Positions 17,207 to 24,676 of a stretch of DNA of 60,194 bases are shown piece by piece. The stretch's first letter is position 1; every line of letters begins with the position of its first letter. The notes under the pieces are model-generated. The model worked only from the letters and a program-made list of their open reading frames with translations, searched no databases and had not been told where the DNA came from. The position numbers were made by a program, and so were the translations under genes. The stretch is from Pseudomonadota bacterium (GTDB taxonomy: Bacteria; Pseudomonadota; Alphaproteobacteria; Acetobacterales; Acetobacteraceae): contig JAJZBV010000018.1 in the NCBI GenBank assembly GCA_021851785.1, forward strand, positions 1-60,194, in the 5' to 3' direction.

Positions 17207-17535
17207 CATCGCCGCCTCGCGTGGCGGCGAAACCCGGCGCGAGAAAAATCGGCGTTTCCGCGCACGCGGGAGGCGTCTTTTTGTTGACATCTCCATCTCA
17301 TTCGTTGAATAGCGAAATTGGCATGCGCATGTGCGATTCGCGCAAGACGCCGCAAACGGCGCAGGCTGTTGGATGAGGAATGCAAAGGCACGGAATGTCC
17401 AGCCGGGAACATCTCCACGAGGCTGGGCGGTTCGACGGCGGAACCCGCCGTCAGTGCCGGCGCCGCGCCCACGCCGATGCTTTCGTTCCTAACGATGACC
17501 CCTTGGCAGATGCCAACAGCAATGGAGTGCTTCAC
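17207..17535. other. Intergenic region between prpC terminator and histone-like gene
   Basis: These 329 bases carry no convincing gene; rightward open stretches lack a ribosome site and read as a GC-driven extension of the following gene. The region is less GC-rich than its surroundings around 17280-17345. It holds a TTGACA box (17284-17289) with GAATAG 17 nt downstream. A long transcribed leader (about 215 nt) before 17536 would follow if that promoter is used; no riboswitch fold was recognised. Confidence 0.5.
17284..17312 (+). promoter_or_regulatory. Candidate sigma-70 promoter for the histone H1-like gene
   Basis: A perfect -35 box TTGACA at 17284-17289 is followed after 17 bases by GAATAG (17307-17312), a weak -10. 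The local base composition is more AT-rich than the neighbourhood. It would give a long leader before the ATG at 17536. Confidence 0.4.
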
Positions 17536-18117
17536 ATGACCGCCGACACCACCGAAACCTCTGAACGCCGCGCGGCAACGCTGGCGATGCGCGCGCCGAC
17601 CCGCCGCGCCTCGACCCGCACCGCAACCGGCGCCACCCGCAAGACGACCGCCGCGAAGAAGCCCGCACGCGCGGCGACGAAGGCAGCAGCGCCGCGCAAG
17701 AAGGCGACGGCGGCGGCGGCCAAGAAGCCGGCGGCGAAAAAACCGGCGACAGCGAAAAAGCCGGCGACAGCGAAAAAGCCGACGGCGGCGAAAAAGCCGG
17801 CGGCGCGCAAGACCGCTGCCCGCGCGACCACGCGCGCCACCACCCGCTCGGCCACCAGCAAGACCGCTGCCGCCAAGGCAACGACGCGCCGCGGCGCCGC
17901 CGCCAAGGCCGCGCCGAAGGCCGCCGCGCGTAAAACCACCAAAGCCACGCCTGCGAAAACCGCGTCTCGCGGCACGGCGAAAGCCGCGACCCCGCGCCGT
18001 GCTGCGGCCAAGAAAGCCGCGGCCGCGAAGCCCGCGCCGCGCCGTCCGCGCAAGGCGGCCGCCGCCGACATGGCGCCGCAGGCGAGTGTGACCGAGACCG
18101 ATACCTCGAATTCCTGA
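17536..18117 (+). CDS. Histone H1-like, Lys/Ala/Pro-rich DNA-binding protein
   Basis: The 193-residue, extremely basic protein is built almost entirely of Ala, Lys, Thr, Arg and Pro, with many AAKKPA-type units like the eukaryotic H1 tail and bacterial AlgP/Hc1-like proteins. After a short acidic lead (MTADTTETSERR), the basic repeats run to about residue 175 and the tail is acidic/polar (ASVTETDTSNS). It probably binds DNA non-specifically in the nucleoid; this follows from composition, not from a folded domain. The ATG at 17536 is chosen as the first Met before the repeats. An in-frame extension to 17380 has different composition and no ribosome site. Four perfect-length 18-bp repeats lie inside. 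Repeat number may vary between strains. Confidence 0.8.
   Translation: MTADTTETSERRAATLAMRAPTRRASTRTATGATRKTTAAKKPARAATKAAAPRKKATAAAAKKPAAKKPATAKKPATAKKPTAAKKPAARKTAARATTRATTRSATSKTAAAKATTRRGAAAKAAPKAAARKTTKATPAKTASRGTAKAATPRRAAAKKAAAAKPAPRRPRKAAAADMAPQASVTETDTSNS
17734..17805 (+). repeat. 18-bp tandem repeat, four units, inside the histone-like gene
   Basis: Units begin at 17734, 17752, 17770 and 17788 with consensus GCGAAAAAGCCGGCGACA. They encode AKKPAT, AKKPAT, AKKPTA and AKKPAA. The unit keeps the reading frame, so gain or loss would change the number of basic hexapeptides only. Confidence 0.85.
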
Positions 18118-18166
18118 AGGCTGCGGCTGGCGTAACGGTTGCCAAAGGCATTGCCTTTGGCGGAGG

Positions 18167-18193
18167 GGCAGGGGGCAAAGCTCCCTGCCTTTC
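18167..18193. terminator. Hairpin between convergent genes
   Basis: GGCAGGG (18167-18173) pairs with CCCTGCC (18183-18189), followed by TTTC on the plus strand. It fits a terminator of the histone-like gene. A second small palindrome, CCAAAGGCATTGCCTTTGG, precedes it at 18142-18160, so the 94-nt convergent gap is nearly all inverted repeat. Confidence 0.55.
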
Positions 18194-18211
18194 TTGTTTC
18201 TATCTCTTGTT

Positions 18212-19204
18212 TTACCCGAAGCGCTCTCGCCAGCTTGGCGCCTGGCCGGAAAAGCCGAGGCTGGTTGCGGCAAAAACCCCGCGCGCGATGGCGCGCGCCA
18301 TCGTGAGCGTCGCCGCGAAGCCGAGTTCGGTGAGTTCGGCGATGGGATCGCCGAGTGGCCGCGCGCCGGTCGCGGCGGCGAAGATGGTGTCGCCGTCGAG
18401 CGGCGCGTGCGCCGGCAGGATCGCGCGGGCGAGACCGTCATGCGCCATCACCGCCAGACGATGCGCCTCTGCCTTGCCGAGCGCGGCATCGGTTGCGATC
18501 ACGCCGATCGTCGTCGCCGTCCCCGGCGCGCGTTTCAGACGCGGGCGGAGATCCTCGGCGCCGATCGCCGGTGGCCAGCCGCGCGCGCCGAACTCACCTT
18601 GCACTTCGAACGGCGCGGCCCAGAAATGCGGCCCGTCGCCGATCGTCGCACTTCCCAGCGCGTTGACTGCAACCAGGGCGGCGACGCGGTGGCCGGCGGC
18701 GGTCTCGGTGCTCGCCGAACCGAGCCCGCCTTTCAGCGTCGCCGTGCTCGCGCCCATGCCGGCGCCGACCGAGCCGAGCGCGAAGGCGCCATCGCGCGCC
18801 GCCGCCGCCGCCCGGCGCCCGAGATCCCAATAGGGCGGGCGTTCGGCCCAGGTTTTGTCGCCGCCATTGCCGAGATCGAACAGGATCGCCTGTGCGACCA
18901 GCGGCACACATTGCCCGCCGATCGCGAAGCCTCGGCCTTGGGCGCGGAGAAACGCCTGCACGCCGCCGGCGGTGTCTAATCCGAAGGCGGAGCCGCCGGA
19001 GAGCACGATGGCATCGATCGCCGCGACCGTCGCTTCCGGCGCCAGCATGCCGAGATCACGCCCCCCCGGCGCGCCGCCGAGCACCGCGACCGAGGCGACC
19101 GCCGGGCGCGCGAAGAGAATCGCGGTCACGCCCGAGCCGAGCCCCGAATCGTCGGCGTGGCCGACGGCGACGCCATCGATGTCGGTGAGCAGATTGCGCC
19201 TCAT
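18212..19204 (-). CDS. P1 (S58) family peptidase, DmpA-like aminopeptidase/esterase
   Basis: The 330-residue protein belongs to the N-terminal-nucleophile P1 family (DmpA, BapA-like beta-peptidases). Landmarks are the N-terminal LLTDIDGVAVGHADDS, IVLSGGSAFGLDTAGGV, TATLKGGLGSAS near 154-165, VGALVAVNALGSA-like text, and IGVIATDAALGKAEAHRLAVMAHDGLARAI. These proteins mature by self-cleavage just before a Ser or Thr. Here the candidate site reads GTATTIG (about 228-234), with Ala where Asn or Gly is more usual; I note that with low confidence. It could cleave N-terminal D-, L- or beta-amino acids. It is convergent with the histone-like gene, and lepA lies 28 nt upstream on the same strand. Confidence 0.85.
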   Translation of the reverse strand: MRRNLLTDIDGVAVGHADDSGLGSGVTAILFARPAVASVAVLGGAPGGRDLGMLAPEATVAAIDAIVLSGGSAFGLDTAGGVQAFLRAQGRGFAIGGQCVPLVAQAILFDLGNGGDKTWAERPPYWDLGRRAAAAARDGAFALGSVGAGMGASTATLKGGLGSASTETAAGHRVAALVAVNALGSATIGDGPHFWAAPFEVQGEFGARGWPPAIGAEDLRPRLKRAPGTATTIGVIATDAALGKAEAHRLAVMAHDGLARAILPAHAPLDGDTIFAAATGARPLGDPIAELTELGFAATLTMARAIARGVFAATSLGFSGQAPSWRERFG

Positions 19205-19232
19205 CGTGGCACCAACGTCTCCGGCGATCGCG

Positions 19233-21035
19233 CTAGTTCGTCTTCAGCGCGGCGAGGAAAGCGGATTGCGGGATCTCCACCTTGCCGAACTGGCGCATCC
19301 GCTTTTTGCCTTCCTTCTGCTTCTCCAGAAGCTTGCGCTTGCGCGAGATATCGCCGCCATAGCATTTCGCGGTGACATCCTTGGCCAGCGCGCCGATGGT
19401 CTCGCGCGCGATCACCCGGCCGCCGATCGCCGCCTGGATCGCGATCTTGAACAATTGCTTCGGGATCAGATCCTTGAGCCGCTGGCAGATCGCCCGCCCG
19501 CGGGTCTCGGCGGCGGCGCGGTGGGCGATGAAGGCCAGCGCATCCACCGGCTCGCCGTTGACCATGATGGAAATGCGCACGAGGTCGCTCTCGGCGTAGC
19601 CGTCCATCTGATAGTCGAAGCTGGCATAGCCGCGCGAGACCGATTTCAGGCGGTCATAGAAATCGAAAACGACTTCGTTGAGCGGCAGGCGATAGACCGC
19701 CATCGCGCGGTTGCCGACATAAGTGAGATCGACCTGCTGGCCGCGCCGCTCGTTGCACAGCCCGAGCACGGCGCCGAGATACTCGTCGGGCACCATGATC
19801 GTCGCCTTGATCCAGGGCTCCTCGATGCGGTCGATGACGCTGCCATCGGGCATGTCGGCCGGGTTGTGCAGATCCTCGATGACGCCGTTGGTGCGGTGGA
19901 TGCGATAGACCACCGAGGGCGCGGTCGCGATGAGGTCGAGATCGAATTCGCGCGCGAGACGCTCCTGCACGATCTCGAGATGCAAAAGTCCGAGGAAGCC
20001 GCAGCGGAAACCGAAGCCGAGCGCGGCCGAGGTCTCCGGCTCGTAATGGAAGCTCGCGTCGTTGAGGCGGAGCTTGGCGAGGCTGTCGCGCAATTTCTCG
20101 AAATCATCGGCATCGACCGGATAGAGCCCGCACCACACCACCGGCACCGAGGGCTTGAAACCGGGGAGCGGCGTCTCGGTCGGGCGGCGGTCATCGGTGA
20201 GGGTATCGCCGATCCGGCAATCGGCCACCGTCTTGATGCCGGCGGTGATATAGCCGATCTCGCCGGGGCCGAGATCGGAGACCGGCTGCGGCCGCGGCGA
20301 GAAGATCCCGGTCTGCTCGATGACATGCACGGCCCCGGTCGCCATCATGCGGATGCGCTGGCCGCGCGCGAGGCGCCCGTCCTTGACCCGGACCAGGATG
20401 ACGACGCCGAGATAGGGGTCATACCAGCTATCGACGAGCAGCGCCTTGAGCGGCGCCTCGGCATCTCCCGAGGGCGGCGGCAGGCGGGTGACGAGGGCTT
20501 CGAGCACGCCTTCGATATTGCGCCCGGTCTTGGCGCTGATCATCACCGCGTCCGCGGCGTCGAGCCCGATCACCTCCTCGATCTGCTCGCGCACGCGCTC
20601 GGGCTCGGCGGCGGGGAGGTCGATCTTGTTCAGCACCGGCACGATCTCGTGCCCGGCCTCGATCGCCTGATAGACATTGGCCAGCGTCTGCGCCTCCACC
20701 CCCTGGCTCGCATCGACGACCAGCAGCGAGCCCTCGCAGGCGGCGAGGCTGCGGCTCACCTCATAGGCGAAATCGACATGGCCGGGCGTGTCCATGAGAT
20801 TGAGGACGTAGGTCTTACCGTCACGGGCGGGATAGGCGAGGCGGACGGTCTGGGCCTTGATGGTGATGCCGCGTTCGCGCTCGATCTCCATCGTATCGAG
20901 CACCTGCGCCGTCATTTCGCGGTTGGAAAGCGCCCCGGTGGCCTCGATCAGGCGGTCGGCGAGCGTCGATTTGCCATGATCGATATGGGCGATGATGGCG
21001 AAGTTGCGGATCAGGGAGAGCGGTGTTTCGGTCAT
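19233..21035 (-). CDS. lepA: Elongation factor 4 (LepA) GTPase
   Basis: The 600-residue translational GTPase shows G1 [11 protein letters not shown]2 around [11 protein letters not shown]3 DTPGHVDF, and G4 NKIDLP. The LepA-specific C-terminal domain carries [13 protein letters not shown] and ends with [26 protein letters not shown]. It acts on stalled or mistranslocated ribosomes. I choose the ATG at 21035 ([22 protein letters not shown]), the usual family start. An in-frame ATG at 21077 would add 14 atypical residues. It is divergent from the phasin gene. Confidence 0.95.
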   Translation of the reverse strand: MTETPLSLIRNFAIIAHIDHGKSTLADRLIEATGALSNREMTAQVLDTMEIERERGITIKAQTVRLAYPARDGKTYVLNLMDTPGHVDFAYEVSRSLAACEGSLLVVDASQGVEAQTLANVYQAIEAGHEIVPVLNKIDLPAAEPERVREQIEEVIGLDAADAVMISAKTGRNIEGVLEALVTRLPPPSGDAEAPLKALLVDSWYDPYLGVVILVRVKDGRLARGQRIRMMATGAVHVIEQTGIFSPRPQPVSDLGPGEIGYITAGIKTVADCRIGDTLTDDRRPTETPLPGFKPSVPVVWCGLYPVDADDFEKLRDSLAKLRLNDASFHYEPETSAALGFGFRCGFLGLLHLEIVQERLAREFDLDLIATAPSVVYRIHRTNGVIEDLHNPADMPDGSVIDRIEEPWIKATIMVPDEYLGAVLGLCNERRGQQVDLTYVGNRAMAVYRLPLNEVVFDFYDRLKSVSRGYASFDYQMDGYAESDLVRISIMVNGEPVDALAFIAHRAAAETRGRAICQRLKDLIPKQLFKIAIQAAIGGRVIARETIGALAKDVTAKCYGGDISRKRKLLEKQKEGKKRMRQFGKVEIPQSAFLAALKTN

Positions 21036-21220
21036 GGAGGGGACATAAGCAGTTTCCGCGCCGCTGTCAGCCGCCATCTCTATCGCGCGTCTTCGGGGCC
21101 TGCCGGCCGCCGCCGCCCGCGCCCGCGGCTTGCGCGAAATTTCATCTCGCGCCGGCCATGAAAGCGCCTAGGATGCCCGGCGATTCCGACGGCCGTTTGC
21201 AAGATAGGGAGGACAAGACC

Positions 21221-21658
21221 ATGGCCAATGCCAGAAAACCCGGCGAGACCCCGTTCAGTGGTCCGTTCGGCGAGATGAAAATGCCGCACATGCCGGATAT
21301 GGAGGGCCTCCTCGGCGCTTATCGCCGCAATATCGAGGTCTTCACCATGGCCAACCGGGTGGCGATGGAGGGCGCGCAGGCGGTGGCGCGGCGGAACATG
21401 GAAATCCTGCAACAGAACATGGCCGAGATGAGCGAGGCGGCGGCGCTGCTCAGCACCCCCGACAACCCGCCCCAACGCGCCGCCAAGCATGCCGAGCTGG
21501 TGCGCCGCGCCTATGAGCGAGCGGTGAGCAACGCCAAGGAGCTGAGCGAGCTGATCCAGCGCGCCAATGGCGAGGCGGTGGAAATTCTCAACCGCCGCTT
21601 CATGGAGGCCATGGAGGAAATGCGGGCGTTGATGGAGAAAGCCGGGTCTGACCGCTGA
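21221..21658 (+). CDS. Phasin family protein
   Basis: The 145-residue, mostly helical protein has the phasin-2 type core, with LLGAYRRNIEVFTMANRVAMEGAQAVARRNMEIL followed by a second amphipathic helix ending in RRFMEAMEEMRALMEKA (given here in part by its key residues). Phasins coat polyhydroxyalkanoate granules. The N-terminus FGEMKMPHMPDMEGLL is Met/Pro-rich. AGGGAGGA lies 7-14 nt before the ATG at 21221. No phaC or phaZ gene is adjacent, so it stands alone. A family call is fairly safe; PHA association in this organism is inferred. Confidence 0.85.
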   Translation: MANARKPGETPFSGPFGEMKMPHMPDMEGLLGAYRRNIEVFTMANRVAMEGAQAVARRNMEILQQNMAEMSEAAALLSTPDNPPQRAAKHAELVRRAYERAVSNAKELSELIQRANGEAVEILNRRFMEAMEEMRALMEKAGSDR

Positions 21659-21677
21659 TCTCCCGATCGGCTTCCGG

Positions 21678-21729
21678 CCCCTCGGCCGTTCCCCTTGGCC
21701 GTTTCCCTCGGCCGCTCCCCTTGGCCGCC
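21678..21729 (+). repeat. 13-bp tandem repeat, four units
   Basis: Units start at 21678, 21691, 21704 and 21717 with consensus YCCCTYGGCCGYY, for example CCCCTCGGCCGTT and CCCCTTGGCCGTT. Each contains the palindrome-like GGCC core. They lie between the phasin stop and the TRAP operon, about 100-150 nt before dctP. They may be a protein-binding array or simple slippage. Confidence 0.75.
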
Positions 21730-21829
21730 GCTTGGCTATTCCCCCTTGACGGCGAGGCGGGCTTGCCCAGAGAGTGCGCCCGCATCGATCCGCACAGATC
21801 GAGCCGTATCGATCGGGAGGAAGTGAGCC

Positions 21830-22858
21830 ATGATGCCGCGTTTGACCCGCCGCCGCGCCCTCGGCGTGGCTGTTCTCGCGATGCCGGCCGTGTGGCGCGA
21901 CGCCCGGGCGGACGCCGCGATCCGGCTCCGCTGCTCGCTCGATACCGCGCCCTCGCACGGGCGCAACAAATCGCTCGCCGATTATCTCCAGAAGCTCGAC
22001 GCCGCGTCAGAAGGGCGGATCAAGACCGAATTATTCCAGAGCGGCCAGCTCTTCTCCGATCTCGACGTCTCGAAGGCCCTGATCCAGGGGCAGGTGGAAA
22101 TGGCCTGCCCCGGCACCTGGACGATGACCGGGTTCATCCCGGATTGCGATCTGTTCCAGCTCCCCGCCCTCTACGGCCAGCCCTTCGCGGTGACGCACAA
22201 AGTGGTCGATGGCCGCGCCGGCGCCATGGTGAACGGCGAGATCGACACGCGCCTCAGGGGCCATGTGCTCGGCCCCTGGCTCGATCTCGGCTATCAGAAC
22301 TGGTACACGGCGAGCCACAAGCTCACCCAGTACGATGAATTGCGCGGGCTCAAGATCCGCAATTCCGGCGGCGCGGGCCAAGCCTGGCGGGCGCGTTTCT
22401 TCGGCGCCATCCCCAACACCACGGCGTGGCCGAACGTGCCGCTCGCGCTTTCGCAAGGCACGTTCGACGGTCTGGTCAGCACCGATGAGAGCGTCGCCAG
22501 CGCCCAGCTCTGGGAGGCGGGCGTGAAATACGCCCTCGCCGATCATCAATTCATCGGCGAATACATCCCGATCGTCGCCAACGGCTTCTGGGCCGGTCTC
22601 GCGCCCGATCTGCAAAAGCTGATGACCGATCTCTGGGCCGCGAACATCCCGACCTATCGCGCCAATATGCAGGCCGATCAGGACGCGGCGCGCGAAAAAT
22701 TGATCGCCCATGGCGTGACCTACACCGCTCCGACCGCCGACCAGATCGCCGCCGAGCGCAAGAAGATGATGGCCGACCAGGACAAGGTCGCGCATGAGAT
22801 CAAGGTGTCGCCGGAAATGGTCCGCCTGGTCAGCGAAGATGTCGGCGCCGCCGCCTGA
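21830..22858 (+). CDS. TRAP transporter substrate-binding protein (DctP family)
   Basis: The 342-residue periplasmic solute receptor has an N-terminal twin-arginine-like signal (TRRRALGVAVLAMPAVW, probable cleavage after ARA near residue 27). The mature protein has DctP landmarks: GRIKTELFQSGQLFSDLD, the MACPGTWTMTGFIPDCDLFQLPALYGQPF region, and LRGLKIRNSGG with the conserved Arg that normally binds a carboxylate. Tandem ATGs lie at 21830 and 21833; GGGAGG is 9 nt before the first. The ligand is probably an organic acid. Its stop overlaps the dctQ start by 20 nt. Confidence 0.9.
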   Translation: MMPRLTRRRALGVAVLAMPAVWRDARADAAIRLRCSLDTAPSHGRNKSLADYLQKLDAASEGRIKTELFQSGQLFSDLDVSKALIQGQVEMACPGTWTMTGFIPDCDLFQLPALYGQPFAVTHKVVDGRAGAMVNGEIDTRLRGHVLGPWLDLGYQNWYTASHKLTQYDELRGLKIRNSGGAGQAWRARFFGAIPNTTAWPNVPLALSQGTFDGLVSTDESVASAQLWEAGVKYALADHQFIGEYIPIVANGFWAGLAPDLQKLMTDLWAANIPTYRANMQADQDAAREKLIAHGVTYTAPTADQIAAERKKMMADQDKVAHEIKVSPEMVRLVSEDVGAAA

Positions 22859-23381
22859 GCAGGGGCTGGGCGGGCTCTGGCTCTGGGCCGAGCGCATCGT
22901 CGTCGGGCTGCTCGGGCTCGCCGCCCTGCTCGCCGGCAGCGTGCAGGTGCTCGGCCGCTATTTCGCGCCGGCGCACGCGATCTCCTGGGCCGAGGAGGTG
23001 ATCGTCTATCTCCTGGTGTGGGCGGTGATGATCGTCGCCTCCGAGCTGGCGCGGAGCGACGGCCATGTCCGCCCCGATGTCGTGTTGCGGCTGCTGCCTC
23101 CCGCCGGACAGCGCTGGCTCGAGATCGGCAATTCCCTGATCGCGGTGATTTTCTGCGCCGGCCTCGCCTATTACGGCTGGCGGATCGTGACCACCGCCTG
23201 GCTTCTCGATGAGCGCAGCTCGACCGATCTGCAATTCCCGATGTGGCTCTATTACCTCGCCTTGCCGGTCGGCGGCGTGCTGATGGCGCTCCGCTATCTC
23301 GGGCGCCTCCGGCGCTATCTCTTCGCATACGACGCGCGCCGGATGACGATCGGCCGCAACGACGCAACCCGCACCGAATAA
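22839..23381 (+). CDS. TRAP transporter small membrane subunit (DctQ)
   Basis: The 180-residue protein has four hydrophobic segments, including VVGLLGLAALLAGSVQVLGRY and VIVYLLVWAVMIVASELARS. The ISWAEEVIVYLLVW motif and GHVRPDVVLRLLPP are typical of DctQ. I start it at the ATG at 22839 (MSAPPPEQ), overlapping the receptor gene by 20 nt. A start at 22794 would add 15 residues read entirely within dctP. It partners the large DctM subunit 17 nt downstream. Confidence 0.88.
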   Translation: MSAPPPEQGLGGLWLWAERIVVGLLGLAALLAGSVQVLGRYFAPAHAISWAEEVIVYLLVWAVMIVASELARSDGHVRPDVVLRLLPPAGQRWLEIGNSLIAVIFCAGLAYYGWRIVTTAWLLDERSSTDLQFPMWLYYLALPVGGVLMALRYLGRLRRYLFAYDARRMTIGRNDATRTE

Positions 23382-23398
23382 GCACGCTTTCACCGGCG

Positions 23399-24676
23399 AT
23401 GACCGTTCTTCTCTTCCTCGTGCTGTTTTTCGGCCTGCTCGCCGTCGGGCTGCCGATTTTCCTGGTGCTCGGGGTGTGCGCCGCGATCCTCTACGCGGTC
23501 TCCGGCCAGCCGCTGATCGGGGTCGCGCAGGTGATCATCGACCAGCTCAACTCGACGACGCTGATGGCGCTGCCGCTGTTCGTCATGGCCGCCGCCTTCA
23601 TGCGCCGCGGCGGGGTTGCGCGGGCGCTGGTCGATCTCGCCGTCGCCTGGCTCGGCGGCGTGCGCGGCTCGCTCGGCCTCGTCACCGTCGTCGCCTGCAC
23701 GCTGTTTGCTGCGATCTGCGGCTCCAGCGTCGCGACCGCGCTCGCGATGGGCACCATCCTCCTGCCGGCGATGCTGGCGCGCGGCTATCCGCGTTCCTTC
23801 GCGCTCGGCGTCATCGGCGCCTCGGGCACCATCGGCATCGTCGTGCCGCCCTCGATCGCGCTCATCCTCTATGGCATCGTCGCCGAGCAATCGGTGCCGC
23901 GCCTCTTCCTCGCCGGCATCCTGCCGGGCCTGTTACAGGCGGCGGCATTCTTCGGCTGGGTGTGGTTCACCGCGCGGCGCAACAATTTCCCGATCGAGCC
24001 GTCACTGCCCTGGCGCCAGCGCCTCGCCGTCACCTGGGCGGCGCTGCCGGCGCTCGCGGTGCCGGTGGTGGTGCTGGTCGGGATCTATGGCGGGCTGGTG
24101 ACGGTGACCGAGGCGGCGGCGGTCGCGGCGGTGGTGGCCCTCTTCGTCAGCCTGATCTTTTACCGCGGCTTTCACCCCGCGGAGACCTTGGCGGTGGTCG
24201 CCGATGGGCTCCGCAGCGCCGGCGCGATCATGCTCATCGTCGCCTCAGCGCTCGCCTTCGGCCACTGGATGACGCAATCGGGCATTCCCGCCGCCCTGGT
24301 GCGGTTCACCGTGGCACACGGGTTCCGCACCTGGCAATTCCTGCTCGCGATCAATGTTTTGCTGCTGGTGCTCGGCTGTTTCCTGGAGGTGACGGCGACG
24401 CTCCTCCTGGTTCTGCCGGTGCTCGCGCCGGCGCTGGTGCCGCTCGGCGTCGATCCGGTGCATTTCGCCATCATTTTCACCCACAACATGGAAATCGGCC
24501 TGGTCCACCCGCCGGTCGGGCTCAATCTCTTCGTGCTTTCGACGATTTCAAACGCGCCCATCGGCGAGGTGATCCGTGGCATCCTGCCGTTTCTGATCCT
24601 TCTGCTGATCGTGCTCGGGATCATCACCTATGTGCCGATCCTGACCCTCTGGCTGCCCCATCTCGTGTTCCATTGA
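23399..24676 (+). CDS. TRAP transporter large permease (DctM)
   Basis: The 425-residue, 12-helix permease uses the sodium gradient to import the ligand delivered by the DctP protein. Key blocks are TTLMALPLFVMAAAFMRRGG, AAICGSSVATALAMG, ASGTIGIVVPPSIALILYG and HNMEIGLVHPPVGLNLFVLS, all strongly DctM. The ATG at 23399 lies 17 nt after dctQ; longer upstream frames read through dctQ. The last 129 nt overlap, on the opposite strand, the 3' end of the mprF-like gene, an unusual arrangement. Confidence 0.92.
   Translation: MTVLLFLVLFFGLLAVGLPIFLVLGVCAAILYAVSGQPLIGVAQVIIDQLNSTTLMALPLFVMAAAFMRRGGVARALVDLAVAWLGGVRGSLGLVTVVACTLFAAICGSSVATALAMGTILLPAMLARGYPRSFALGVIGASGTIGIVVPPSIALILYGIVAEQSVPRLFLAGILPGLLQAAAFFGWVWFTARRNNFPIEPSLPWRQRLAVTWAALPALAVPVVVLVGIYGGLVTVTEAAAVAAVVALFVSLIFYRGFHPAETLAVVADGLRSAGAIMLIVASALAFGHWMTQSGIPAALVRFTVAHGFRTWQFLLAINVLLLVLGCFLEVTATLLLVLPVLAPALVPLGVDPVHFAIIFTHNMEIGLVHPPVGLNLFVLSTISNAPIGEVIRGILPFLILLLIVLGIITYVPILTLWLPHLVFH

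Noticed and set aside
17207-17283. Riboswitch or small RNA upstream of the histone-like gene
   Set aside because: No conserved riboswitch core or compact fold could be recognised by eye; an Rfam covariance search would decide.
17380-17535. Extended N-terminus of the histone-like gene
   Set aside because: Lacks a ribosome site and its composition differs from the repeat region; likely leader RNA.
18855-21161. 768-codon plus-strand frame opposite lepA
   Set aside because: lepA is unmistakable on the other strand; this is a GC-driven shadow.
24548-24676. Frameshift in dctM to explain the overlap with mprF
   Set aside because: dctM reads to a natural stop with family-typical C-terminal helices, so the oddity belongs to mprF.
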